Positions 16,276 through 23,743 of a stretch of DNA of 26,505 nucleotides are shown in pieces (the first letter of the stretch is position 1; every line of letters starts with the position of its first letter). Source of the stretch: Planctomycetota bacterium (lineage in GTDB: Bacteria; Planctomycetota; PUPC01; JABMSA01; JAUWKK01). The stretch is from positions 1 to 26,505 of the forward strand of contig JAUWKK010000004.1 of assembly GCA_030614245.1 (NCBI GenBank), given 5' to 3'. The notes under the pieces are model-generated. The model was not told the DNA's origin. It saw only the letters and a list, made by a program, of their open reading frames with translations, and searched no databases. The translations under genes and the position numbers were made by a program.

Positions 16276-17199
16276 ATGACCTTTGGCGAAGGAAAAATCT
16301 GGTACGACGGTAAGCTAGTTGATTGGGCCGACGCAACGACGCACGTCATGTCGCACGTGCTGCACTACGGCTCGTCGGTGTTTGAGAGCCTGCGCTGCTA
16401 CCAGACACCCGAGGGTGCCTCGGCGTTCCGAATGAAAGCTCATATCCAGCGGTTCTTCGACTCAGCAAAGATATACCGAATGGACCTCGGCATGACGAGG
16501 GACGAGCTCGCTGACGTGATCATCGAGACGATCCGGGCCAACGGCCTCAAACAGTGTTACGTGCGCCCGCTCGCTTTCCGAGGATTCGGCGAGATAGGCG
16601 TCAATCCGCTCAACAACCCCATACACGTGGTGATCGCGGCTTGGGACTGGGGCCCGTACCTGGGCGAAGATGCACTCGAGAATGGCGTTCACGCCATGAC
16701 CGCCTCCTGGAGCCGGGTCGCACCCAACACGCTGCCGGCTCTCGCCAAGGCCGGCGGCAATTATCTTAACTCGCAGCTCGTCAAGATGGACGCTATCGTC
16801 TCGGGCTACGCTGAAGGGATCGTCCTCGATGTCAGCGGCCTGGTGTCGGAAGGCCCCGGCGAGAACATCTTCCTCGTCCGCAACGGCGTGGTATACACCC
16901 CGCCGACGTGCGCGTCTATCCTGGCCGGTATTACCCGCCACAGCATCATAGTGATATGCCGCGACCTCGGCCTGCGCGTTACGCAGCAGGGCATCCCGCG
17001 CGAGGCCCTTTACGTCTCCGACGAAGTCTTCTTCTCCGGCACCGCCGCTGAAGTTACGCCGATCACACATATCGACCACATCATCATCGGCGATGGTGCC
17101 TGCGGGCCTATCACAAGGCGCGTCCAGGAGAGATTCTTCAGCATCGTGCGCGGCGAATTCCCGGACAAGCACGGCTGGCTGACGCCCCTGCCCGCCTGA
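16276..17199 (+). CDS. ilvE: Branched-chain amino acid aminotransferase
   Basis: A 307-residue PLP enzyme of fold type IV that transfers the amino group between glutamate and valine, leucine or isoleucine in the cytoplasm. The PLP-binding Lys158 is in ALAKAGGNYLNSQL. The conserved block SEGPGENIFLV is at 191-201, YVRPLAF at 95-101, and the phosphate-binding stretch SGTAAEVTPI is near 255-264. The length is typical. The ATG follows AGGGAG at 8 bases. It is a single-gene transcription unit here, with its own promoter and a convergent neighbour. A D-amino acid or aminodeoxychorismate lyase role is possible in this fold, but the motifs favour IlvE. Confidence 0.93.
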   Translation: MTFGEGKIWYDGKLVDWADATTHVMSHVLHYGSSVFESLRCYQTPEGASAFRMKAHIQRFFDSAKIYRMDLGMTRDELADVIIETIRANGLKQCYVRPLAFRGFGEIGVNPLNNPIHVVIAAWDWGPYLGEDALENGVHAMTASWSRVAPNTLPALAKAGGNYLNSQLVKMDAIVSGYAEGIVLDVSGLVSEGPGENIFLVRNGVVYTPPTCASILAGITRHSIIVICRDLGLRVTQQGIPREALYVSDEVFFSGTAAEVTPITHIDHIIIGDGACGPITRRVQERFFSIVRGEFPDKHGWLTPLPA

Positions 17200-17243
17200 G
17201 TGTGTTGGCCTGTAACGCCGGCTTGGGTGTTGGGGATCGCACC

Positions 17244-17285
17244 CACTGGCCACTGATCACTGATTACTGACCACTGATCACTGGC
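17244..17285. repeat. Tandem heptamer repeat, six units
   Basis: The units read CACTGGC, CACTGAT, CACTGAT, TACTGAC, CACTGAT, CACTGGC with no gaps. The stop codon of the HDAC-fold gene (17278-17280, minus strand) lies inside it. Related heptamer arrays are at 19477-19560 and 22423-22478. Confidence 0.9.
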
Positions 17286-18387
17286 CACCCTGCCCCATCA
17301 TCACCCGCAACTGCGCCTGCACACAACGGGCGAGGCCTTTGGTGTCGTAGCCGCCTTCGAGCATTGCCACCACCCGCCCGTCACACAACTCGCCCGCGAG
17401 CCCCAGGACGATCCGCGTCATCTCGGCATAGCCCTGCTCGGTCACGCGCATCCCGCCGAGCGGGTCGTGTTCATACGCGTCGACGCCGGCCGATATCAGG
17501 ATGAAATCCGGCTTGAACTTCTTCGCCGCTTTCGGGAGGGCGTCGCGGAAAGCCTTGAGCCATTCGTCGTTCGACGTCCCCGCCGGCAGCGGGACGTTGA
17601 TGTTCGTTCCCAGGCCTTTGCCTTCGCCCCGCCGGTCGGCCGATCCCGTTCCGGGATAGAAGAACGGCCCGCGATGAATGCTGAAGTACAGCACGGTCGG
17701 GTCGTCATAAAACGCCGCCTCGGTGCCGTTGCCGTGATGCACGTCCCAGTCGATGATGAGCACCTTCTTCAATTCGTACCGGGACTGGATGTATTTGGCG
17801 GCTATGGCGACATTGTTGAAAACACAGAAGCCCATTGCCCGCCGCCGCAGCGCGTGATGCCCCGGCGGACGAAGCGCGCAGAAGGCGTTGCGGACTTTCT
17901 TCGCCATTACCGCATCGACTGCTCTCAAGGCGCCGCCGGCGGCCAGCATCGCCACGCGATAGGTATGCTCGCAGGCACGTGTATCGCCCTGGTCGAGCAG
18001 CCCGCCGCCTGCCTCGCTTATGCGCTTCACGGCGTCGATGTATCGGCGGTCGTGGACGGTCTCGACCCATTTCAGTTCGACCGGGGAAGGCTCGATATGC
18101 ACGAGCTTCGGCCACAATTCCCGCTTGAGCCGTGCAACGATTGCCTCGAGCCGCTCGGGTTTCTCCGGGTGGCCGGGTGTCATCACGTGCTTGAGAAACT
18201 CGCCGCTGTAGACAAAACCCGTACGCCGCTGTGCCTGCTCGCCGGCCATGCACCCGACAACAAGACACCACGACAGCACTATAAGGCAGATGAGCGAAAG
18301 GGAAGACATGAATGGTCCAATGTACGCGGCAACACTACAGACACGCCGGTGACGCCTGCTCGGAGAGATGCCCGCTGCCACTGTCAC
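17278..18387 (-). CDS. Histone-deacetylase-fold amidohydrolase with lipoprotein signal
   Basis: A 369-residue protein of the HDAC/AcuC/acetylpolyamine amidohydrolase superfamily, zinc enzymes that remove acetyl groups from amines. All active-site elements are present: RPPGHHA with H177 and H178, DWDVHHGNGT with D213, D215 and H217, AGVDAYEHDPLGG with D303, and LEGGYD with Tyr347. Before the domain is an Arg-rich segment (RRHRR, 11-15), a hydrophobic stretch (about 27-45) and a lipobox LVVGC with Cys46, so the enzyme is probably exported and lipid-anchored, which is unusual. The GTG start overlaps the upstream TPR stop (GTGA) and gives a charged n-region; an ATG at 18309 is an alternative, with no ribosome site. 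The substrate is unknown. Confidence 0.88.
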   Translation of the reverse strand: MTVAAGISPSRRHRRVCSVAAYIGPFMSSLSLICLIVLSWCLVVGCMAGEQAQRRTGFVYSGEFLKHVMTPGHPEKPERLEAIVARLKRELWPKLVHIEPSPVELKWVETVHDRRYIDAVKRISEAGGGLLDQGDTRACEHTYRVAMLAAGGALRAVDAVMAKKVRNAFCALRPPGHHALRRRAMGFCVFNNVAIAAKYIQSRYELKKVLIIDWDVHHGNGTEAAFYDDPTVLYFSIHRGPFFYPGTGSADRRGEGKGLGTNINVPLPAGTSNDEWLKAFRDALPKAAKKFKPDFILISAGVDAYEHDPLGGMRVTEQGYAEMTRIVLGLAGELCDGRVVAMLEGGYDTKGLARCVQAQLRVMMGQGGQ

Positions 18388-19457
18388 TGCTTGCTCGGCT
18401 GCATGCGCTCGATCTGTTTCTTGACCAGCGGGTAGGTTCTGCTCTTCGGGTCGATCTCGATGGCCCTGTTAATGCTTGTGAGCGCCTCGTCAAACCGTTT
18501 GAGTCTTTTCAGCACGTTGGCCTGAAGAGAAAAGTACCTGGCCTCGTCGGGCTTCAGTTTACAGGCATTCTGTGCGAGCTTGAGGGCTTCTTCCAGATTG
18601 CGGCCCAATTGCAGGTAGAGATTTGCCAGATTGGAGCAGTGCCCCGGATTGTTCGGTTCCTTGGCGAGTTTCGCCTTGTAGCTTGCTTCCTGGCGTTTGG
18701 TCAACTCCTCGTATTTGTCCTTTTTGCCCGCTGACCGATAGAGCGAGGCGAGCAGTCGCTGGGTGTATTCGCTGTCGGGGTCGATTTTCAGGGCTTTCTC
18801 TACGGCAGCAATGGCCTTGTCGGGCTGCTTGTTCGTCCTGTACGCCGAACCGATGGATTGATACAGCCTGGCGTTGTCGGGAGCATCCTTGACGCATTGC
18901 TCGTACAGCGGCAACGCTTCGGCATATTTCCGCTGAGCCATCAGGCAATTGGCAAGGTAGTATCGCGCCTCCACGTGGCCGGGGTTCTGCTTCAGGAAGA
19001 CAGAGAGCATCTTTTCGGCACCATCGTAATCACGCTTGAAGTAAGCCTGCCTTGCAACTTCGACTTTCTTGCTCGCCGGCGAGTTGGGAAACCGCGGCGT
19101 CCTCGGCAGCGGCGGCTTGCTGTAAGGCGTCGAAAGCCGGCTCCGCGGCCTGGTTCTGCCGCGATATCGAGTTGACGGCCGGCTCGGCTTGCTGGGAGGC
19201 GTTGTGTACTTCCGCGCGGGCAGTTTCTTGTGGTGGGAGCGGGGTGGAGGGGCCGTCGAACCTTCCAGTCCGGGACTCAGGTTGACGCCATCCTCGCTAG
19301 TCAACAGTTCGCTGTCGCGGAACCTTTTGAGCGCGTCCCTCAGCGTCGCCCGGTATACCGGGCTGGCCAACTGATCTTCGTAATCTCCACGCGCGAATAT
19401 CATGTGGCAAACAATCACGGCGGTCACTACAACTATGCTCAATTTGACTACGCGCAT
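18384..19457 (-). CDS. Membrane-anchored or exported TPR protein
   Basis: A 357-residue protein. An N-terminal hydrophobic signal or anchor (MRVVKLSIVVVTAVIVCHMIFA) is followed by a Pro/Arg/Ser-rich linker (about residues 65-125). At least five TPR units then run to the C-terminus (for example ARYYLANCLMAQRKYAEALPLY and AIAAVEKALKIDPDSEYTQRLL). TPR arrays mount protein complexes; there is no catalytic motif. The ATG at 19457 is preferred over one at 19472 because GGAGG sits 8 bases upstream. The stop overlaps the start of the HDAC-fold gene by four bases, so the two are translationally coupled and probably act together outside the cytoplasm. A promoter is at 19562-19590, with a heptamer array filling the leader. 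Confidence 0.85.
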   Translation of the reverse strand: MRVVKLSIVVVTAVIVCHMIFARGDYEDQLASPVYRATLRDALKRFRDSELLTSEDGVNLSPGLEGSTAPPPRSHHKKLPARKYTTPPSKPSRPSTRYRGRTRPRSRLSTPYSKPPLPRTPRFPNSPASKKVEVARQAYFKRDYDGAEKMLSVFLKQNPGHVEARYYLANCLMAQRKYAEALPLYEQCVKDAPDNARLYQSIGSAYRTNKQPDKAIAAVEKALKIDPDSEYTQRLLASLYRSAGKKDKYEELTKRQEASYKAKLAKEPNNPGHCSNLANLYLQLGRNLEEALKLAQNACKLKPDEARYFSLQANVLKRLKRFDEALTSINRAIEIDPKSRTYPLVKKQIERMQPSKQ

Positions 19458-19476
19458 TGCATTGTCCTCCATATTG

Positions 19477-19560
19477 AGTGGCCAGTGTTCAGTGTTCAGT
19501 GGCCAGTATCATGAGTCTTCACTGCTTACCGCTTACTGCTTACTGGTTACTGCTCATTGG
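19477..19560. repeat. Tandem heptamer repeat, twelve units, in a 5' leader
   Basis: Unbroken 7-base periodicity: four AGTGNNN units, a centre AGTATCA-TGAGTCT, then TCACTGC and five variants of TTACTGC. The left CAGT-rich and right ACTG-rich halves are inverted relative to each other and could form a hairpin. The array fills most of the leader between the promoter at 19562-19590 and the TPR gene. Confidence 0.9.
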
Positions 19561-19561
19561 T

Positions 19562-19590
19562 ATTATAGCCCATGTTCGGGCCAGCCGCAA
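19562..19590 (-). promoter_or_regulatory. Promoter of the TPR/HDAC-fold operon
   Basis: Minus-strand TTGCGG (19585-19590), 17-base spacer, perfect TATAAT (19562-19567). A 7-base inverted repeat, GCAACAG (19587-19593) with CTGTTGC about 18 bases further on, overlaps the -35 and could be an operator. Confidence 0.65.
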
Positions 19591-19661
19591 CAGTGTTCTT
19601 TTTATTATCGGCTGTTGCCCGACCTGGGAGCAGTCATAGAAGTGTTTGCTCCCGCGCGGGT

Positions 19662-20879
19662 TCAACCCCCCGCCGCACCTGCACATTCTGGCCGGCTGTC
19701 GTGAAAGAGCATTAGAAACACCACCAGAGCGAAGAGTGCGATCCCTGCGTGGCTCCCGAGCATAAAGGGATCATCGCCGGCCTGTCGGAGCCACCCCGCC
19801 AACTGGGTGCCGGCAGCGAAGCCCAAACCCATCACAACTGCCGAGAATATGCCCTGAGCGCTGGATCGCAGATGATCGGGCGCCTCACGGTTAATGTACG
19901 TCACACTCGACACGAGCACCGCGCTCAATGTGAGGGCGTGGAGCGTCTGAGTGCACAGCACAACTGCCCACGGCGGCTCGAACGACAGAATCCCCAGCCG
20001 CAACACAACCCCCGCCAGGCCCGCCGCAAGCAGCCCCTTCACGCCGATCCGGCGCAGTATACTTCTCGCGTAATACATCACGAAAATCTCGAAGAACGTC
20101 CCAAGCGCCCACACTGAACCGATCAGGTGAACCGGAACGTCCCGCCGCTTGAGGTAGTGGCTGAAAAACGTGTAGTATGCCGCCATCGACATCCAGGACA
20201 GGAATGTACACAGCGTGAGAACTATGACGGGAAAGCGTCTGAAGATGACAAAGCCCCGCAGGCCCACCTTTCCACGCCGCAGCGGCGGACACTCGGGGAT
20301 GCGCAATGCCGCACAGCACGCCAGAACGCCGCACGGGATCAGCAAGGCGAAGAACCAGCGAAGCTCTTGAGGGCAAAAATACATCGGCAGGCCCGAGGCC
20401 ACCGTGCAGATGATGAATCCTATCGATCCCCACAGGCGCAGCCGTGCATAATCGTGAGACGACCGCGCGACATACTTGAACGTCGCACCGTCAACAAGCG
20501 GCACCACCGGAGCATAGAAGAACGCGAACACACCCACCAGCGCCAGCGCGCCGGCATAACTCGGACGCACCACCAGCAGCGAGATGCACACTATCGAGGG
20601 CGCAAGAGCGCCGGCGATCAACAGGCGCGGCTTCTTTACGGCATCGCTTGCAGCACCCCACAACGGCGGCGCCACAATCCGCATCAGCGGCAGCAGCGAA
20701 GCGAGCACCCCCACCCGCACATCGTCAAAGCCCAGAGTCTCGGTGAAGAACAAGTTCAAATACGGCATGAAACAGCCGTAGACACCGTGGCCGAAGAAGT
20801 AGAGAGCCTTCAGCCGGCGGTCACCGTAGCGATAGCACGCGGGCATGAGCGGCGGATCGGCCGCAGATGCTGGGTCCAA
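19662..20879 (-). CDS. Major facilitator superfamily transporter (MFS_1-like)
   Basis: A 405-residue, 12-span inner-membrane transporter. The opening LKALYFFGHGVYGCFMPYLNLFF and the segment LLPLMRIVAPPLWGAASDAVKKPRLL (the loop 2-3 motif between spans 2 and 3) are typical of the LacY/nucleoside-symporter-like branch of MFS. The cargo cannot be read from the sequence. The start is not settled: TTG at 20879 and ATG at 20846 are both in frame and neither has a good ribosome site; a TATAAT at 20897-20902 (minus) has no -35 partner. It lies 86 bases downstream of a sugar-isomerase-like gene on the same strand, so sugar or sugar-derivative uptake is a mild inference. Confidence 0.85.
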   Translation of the reverse strand: MDPASAADPPLMPACYRYGDRRLKALYFFGHGVYGCFMPYLNLFFTETLGFDDVRVGVLASLLPLMRIVAPPLWGAASDAVKKPRLLIAGALAPSIVCISLLVVRPSYAGALALVGVFAFFYAPVVPLVDGATFKYVARSSHDYARLRLWGSIGFIICTVASGLPMYFCPQELRWFFALLIPCGVLACCAALRIPECPPLRRGKVGLRGFVIFRRFPVIVLTLCTFLSWMSMAAYYTFFSHYLKRRDVPVHLIGSVWALGTFFEIFVMYYARSILRRIGVKGLLAAGLAGVVLRLGILSFEPPWAVVLCTQTLHALTLSAVLVSSVTYINREAPDHLRSSAQGIFSAVVMGLGFAAGTQLAGWLRQAGDDPFMLGSHAGIALFALVVFLMLFHDSRPECAGAAGG

Positions 20880-20965
20880 GAGCCGCTTCCATTCATATTA
20901 TAATGAGCCGGCAGCGGCTGATCGCACCAACCACCGCCGGCTTGCTGTCGTCAAAGGGCCCGCGC

Positions 20966-21796
20966 TCAGTTGTCGCGCAGGTTCTCGAGCAGAATCTTGC
21001 CGGCGGAGATATCTCCGAACCGGTCGTCGCCCGCCTCGCGCTCGATTGTCAGCGGCCCGGTGTAGCCGATCTCTTTCAGCTTCGCAATGTAATTCGGAAT
21101 CCCCACTTCGCCCTGGCCCAGCGGGACCTCCGTGCCCAAGCTGCCTTTAGCCTCCGGTGACAAGCCGTCCTTGCAGTGCACGTGCACGATGTAGTCCTCG
21201 AGCACTTCCATCGCCTCGATGGGATCACCGGAGCCGTAGAGGATCATGTTCGCCGGATCGAAGTTGATCTTCAGATTGTCGGCGCCGACTGTTTCGATGA
21301 ACTCGACCATGGGCTTTGCGGCTTCCTGGCCGGTTTCCATCCCGAAGGTGATGCCGCGAGCCTTGCAGTATTCGCAGATCTCCTTGATAGTCGCCACGAG
21401 CGCAGAGTATGCGTCGCACGAAGCATCCTCGGGTATGACCCCGATGTGGGTCGTCAGAAGGCTCACGCCCAGCTCGACGGCCACGTCGGCGTGCTTCCTG
21501 GTCAGGTCGAGCCGTTCGCTCACCGTCTCCGGATTCGTCAGGCCGACGGTTCGCCCGACCGTCGCTATATCGGCATAGCTCTCGCCCGGATACCATGCGC
21601 ACAGAGCGCTCACCTCCAGCCCGCTCTCCTTCACTGTGTTGATGTAATCCTCACGCCCGGGGCCATCGAGCACGTCATCCGGGGGCGATCCGAGCTGAAC
21701 GACCTTGATGCCGAGCTCCTTTGCCTTCGCCAGCGCCTGCCCGGTATCGGCTATGCCCAGCGATGACAGAAAAACGCCTACTTCCATCTTGTCCAT
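20966..21796 (-). CDS. Sugar phosphate isomerase/epimerase-like TIM-barrel protein
   Basis: A 276-residue protein of the xylose-isomerase-like TIM-barrel superfamily (AP endonuclease family 2 fold). Metal and catalytic positions can be seen in order: THIGV, METGQE, NFDPANM, HVHCKDG and IEREAGDDR, giving the Glu/Asp/His/Glu set of sugar isomerases and epimerases such as IolE/IolI- or tagatose-3-epimerase-like enzymes. The exact substrate cannot be assigned. GGAGGT six bases upstream fixes the ATG. Its promoter at 21928-21955 is separated from the start by an inserted palindromic element (21844-21918), which makes the leader unusually long. The MFS transporter gene follows. Confidence 0.9.
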   Translation of the reverse strand: MDKMEVGVFLSSLGIADTGQALAKAKELGIKVVQLGSPPDDVLDGPGREDYINTVKESGLEVSALCAWYPGESYADIATVGRTVGLTNPETVSERLDLTRKHADVAVELGVSLLTTHIGVIPEDASCDAYSALVATIKEICEYCKARGITFGMETGQEAAKPMVEFIETVGADNLKINFDPANMILYGSGDPIEAMEVLEDYIVHVHCKDGLSPEAKGSLGTEVPLGQGEVGIPNYIAKLKEIGYTGPLTIEREAGDDRFGDISAGKILLENLRDN

Positions 21797-21843
21797 CAGT
21801 CTACCTCCATAATTATTACCACAGGACCGTTTGCAGCAGCATT

Positions 21844-21918
21844 TCGGGTGCCACGGTCAACTGCCTTCAGTTGGCCGTGCTTGGGCCACGTCCAAGCTTC
21901 GCTTGAACGTGCCACCCA
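21844..21918. mobile_element. MITE-like palindromic element with 12-base target duplication
   Basis: The 75-base insert begins TTCGGGTGCCACG and ends CGTGCCACCCA; these termini are near-inverted copies (9 of 10). It contains two hairpins: CACGGTCAACTG/CAGTTGGCCGTG (21852-21879, 11 of 12 paired) and CACGTCCAAGC/GCTTGAACGTG (21887-21911, 10 of 11). A perfect direct repeat TGCAGCAGCATT flanks it at 21832-21843 and 21919-21930. It has no coding capacity, so movement would need a transposase acting in trans. Confidence 0.7.
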
Positions 21919-21927
21919 TGCAGCAGC

Positions 21928-21955
21928 ATTCTATCAGGCTCTCAGGCTGAGTCAA
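21928..21955 (-). promoter_or_regulatory. Promoter of the sugar-isomerase-like gene
   Basis: Minus-strand TTGACT (21950-21955), 16-base spacer, TAGAAT (21928-21933). The hexamers and spacing are identical to the nfeD promoter. The predicted start near 21921 falls inside the duplicated TGCAGCAGCATT, leaving a leader of about 125 bases, of which 87 are the inserted element plus one copy of the duplication. Confidence 0.75.
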
Positions 21956-22094
21956 TCCCGAAGAATCAAAAAGAAAGGTCCTGCCATCCGACTGCGAGCC
22001 CTCGGGACCGTTTTCCAGGGGCGGCACGCATTAGTTTCGATTCGTGGTAGACGCCCTTCTCGCCTGCCTTGCCGCAACTCTCCTGATATTCCTC

Positions 22095-22122
22095 TTGCCA
22101 TGGCCTGCATTCGGTGTAGAAT
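22095..22122 (+). promoter_or_regulatory. Promoter upstream of rsgA
   Basis: TTGCCA (22095-22100), 16-base spacer, TAGAAT (22117-22122). No gene begins closer than rsgA at 22502, so its leader would be about 370 bases of repeats. A second TATAAT at 22395-22400 has no recognisable -35. The whole gap 21797-22501 contains no gene. Confidence 0.6.
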
Positions 22123-22178
22123 ACACTCGGTCACAATCAATATTCAGTGGCCAGTGCTGTGGCTGGGGAGTTGTTTTT

Positions 22179-22332
22179 CGCTGCGAAGCAGCGGAGGTAT
22201 ATAGGCTGGGGCTTCAGCTCCAGTTGATGAGCGAAACAAAACGAGCCGCCCTCAAGGGGCGGAGCAAAAACGAGCCGGGCCCCTTCAGGGCACAGATATT
22301 ATGCGACCTGATGCCTGGGGCTCAAGCCCCAG
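22179..22332. repeat. Cluster of small hairpin modules in the rsgA leader
   Basis: CGCTGC-GAA-GCAGCG (22179-22193), CTGGGGCT-TC-AGCTCCAG (22206-22223, one mismatch), a CCCT/AGGG hairpin within the GGGGC-type unit near 22249-22260, and CTGGGGCT-CA-AGCCCCAG (22315-22332, perfect 8-base stem). The second and fourth are copies of one module. Confidence 0.75.
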
Positions 22333-22379
22333 CCTGCCCGCCTATGGAGAGGCTTTATCCCGTGGCCGCTACGCGGCCA
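22327..22379 (+). repeat. 53-base dispersed palindromic repeat, copy 2
   Basis: Near-identical to the reverse complement of 9814-9866. It ends in the hairpin GGCCGC-TAC-GCGGCC. It lies between 8-base direct repeats CAGATATT (22293-22300 and 22413-22420), which may mark an insertion. Confidence 0.85.
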
Positions 22380-22422
22380 ATCCAGTGGCGAAGGTATAAT
22401 GGGAGTTTCCGCCAGATATTTC

Positions 22423-22478
22423 ATTGTTCAGTATCATGATTCTTCACTGCTTACTGCTTACTGATAACTGATAACTGC
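22423..22478. repeat. Tandem heptamer repeat, eight units, before rsgA
   Basis: Units ATTGTTC, AGTATCA, TGATTCT, TCACTGC, TTACTGC, TTACTGA, TAACTGA, TAACTGC. The centre AGTATCA-TGATTCT-TCACTGC is the same as in the array at 19477-19560 except for one base. A further AGTGGCC-AGTGCTG pair occurs at 22146-22159. Confidence 0.9.
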
Positions 22479-22501
22479 TTTAGGCTTCTTCGAGGTGAAC
22501 A

Positions 22502-23743
22502 TTGTCGAAGAGACGGCTATCGAAGCGAAAGCGGCGCGCGGTTGAAAGCGAACTGCAGAAAGCCGGCGGCCGCGGCCGGGGCGTCAGGCGCCTTGGCGGC
22601 GCGCAACGCGCGGAACCGGCCAAGCGCGTTCGCGACGGCGATGTGACGCTGACTGACCGCTATCGCGCCGTGCAGGATTCGGAAGACGCCGAATTATTCG
22701 AGAAGGTCGGCGAGAAGATGCGCCGCCGTGCGTCGAAGCGCAAGGATACCGAACTGCGCCAGGCCATAGCCGAAAAGGCCCTCGATCTCGCAGCCGGGCG
22801 ACCCATGCCCGAGCACTGGCACCGTGGGATAGTCACGCAGCTCGTGTCGAAGGGCTGCATCGTCGATTCCGATAGCGCAAGCGTCAATTGCTCGCTGCGC
22901 GGGTCGCTGAAGGAATTGCAGACGGGCGCGGCCAATCCTGTCGCCGTGGGCGACTTTGTCTGGTATGAACCGCAGTCAGACGGCACAGGGGCGGTCGAAG
23001 TTGTCGAACCACGCACCACGAAGCTGTCGAGGCCGACGCCCAGGCACAGGAAGCTCGAGACCGTCGTAGTCGCGAACGTCGAGCTGCTCGTGATAGTATC
23101 CTCACTGCGCCGGCCCGGACTCAAGCTCGGGTTGATCGACCGGTATCTCGTTGCGGCCGAGCGAAGCGGAATGGATGCGGCAGTGTGCATCAACAAGATC
23201 GACCTCGCCGATGAGGGCCATGCGGTGCCAACACTTGATTTTTACGGGGAGCTGGGGTATAAGGTAGTTTACACGTCGGCGGTGCGAGGCGACGGGCTGA
23301 ATGAGTTTCGAGCGCTTCTGTCGAGCCGCACGAGCGTGCTGGCCGGCCATTCGGGCACGGGTAAGTCATCGCTGATCAACGCGATTCAGCCGGGAATGAA
23401 GCTGAAAGTCGGCGACATCTCGCACAGCAGCAGTAAGGGGCGTCACACGACAAGCTCGATTACGCTGCTGCCGCGGGATTTCGGTGGGTATGTGGTCGAT
23501 ACGCCCGGCATCCGGGCATTCGGGATGTGGAATCTGCATCGCGAAGAGCTCGAGATGTTCTTCCCCGAGATCGCCGAGCGGACCGAACGCTGCCGCATGC
23601 GCAACTGCTCGCACATTCACGAGCCCGACTGCGAGGTGAAGATGGCGCTCGAAGCCGGTGAAATAACGGCCCAGCGCTACGAAAGCTACGTGAACATATA
23701 CAACTCGCTGAGCCGTGGCGCCACCTGGCACAGCTACGACTGA
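22502..23743 (+). CDS. rsgA: Ribosome small-subunit-dependent GTPase A
   Basis: A 413-residue circularly permuted GTPase that assists late maturation of the 30S ribosomal subunit. The motifs occur in the permuted order G4 (N231-K-I-D234), G5 (TSA, 258-260), G1 (GHSGTGKSS, 282-290), G2 (HTT, 315-317) and G3 (DTPG, 333-336). An OB-fold comes before (about 105-180) and a zinc site after (C364, C369, H371, C377). Typical members are about 300-350 residues; here about 100 Lys/Arg-rich residues precede the OB-fold (KRRLSKRKRR at 3-12), perhaps for rRNA contact. The start is TTG at 22502, a few bases after GAGGTG (22492-22497). Confidence 0.95.
   Translation: MSKRRLSKRKRRAVESELQKAGGRGRGVRRLGGAQRAEPAKRVRDGDVTLTDRYRAVQDSEDAELFEKVGEKMRRRASKRKDTELRQAIAEKALDLAAGRPMPEHWHRGIVTQLVSKGCIVDSDSASVNCSLRGSLKELQTGAANPVAVGDFVWYEPQSDGTGAVEVVEPRTTKLSRPTPRHRKLETVVVANVELLVIVSSLRRPGLKLGLIDRYLVAAERSGMDAAVCINKIDLADEGHAVPTLDFYGELGYKVVYTSAVRGDGLNEFRALLSSRTSVLAGHSGTGKSSLINAIQPGMKLKVGDISHSSSKGRHTTSSITLLPRDFGGYVVDTPGIRAFGMWNLHREELEMFFPEIAERTERCRMRNCSHIHEPDCEVKMALEAGEITAQRYESYVNIYNSLSRGATWHSYD

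Noticed and set aside
17467..18435. 322-residue plus-strand open frame opposite the HDAC-fold gene
   Set aside because: Antisense shadow; all catalytic motifs of the deacetylase are on the minus strand.
20897..20902. Minus-strand TATAAT as promoter of the MFS gene
   Set aside because: No -35-like hexamer lies at 15-19 bases, and the leader would be very short. Co-transcription with the upstream isomerase gene is at least as likely.
17244..22478. Heptamer arrays as a CRISPR
   Set aside because: The units are 7 bases with no spacers, and no cas gene is in the window.
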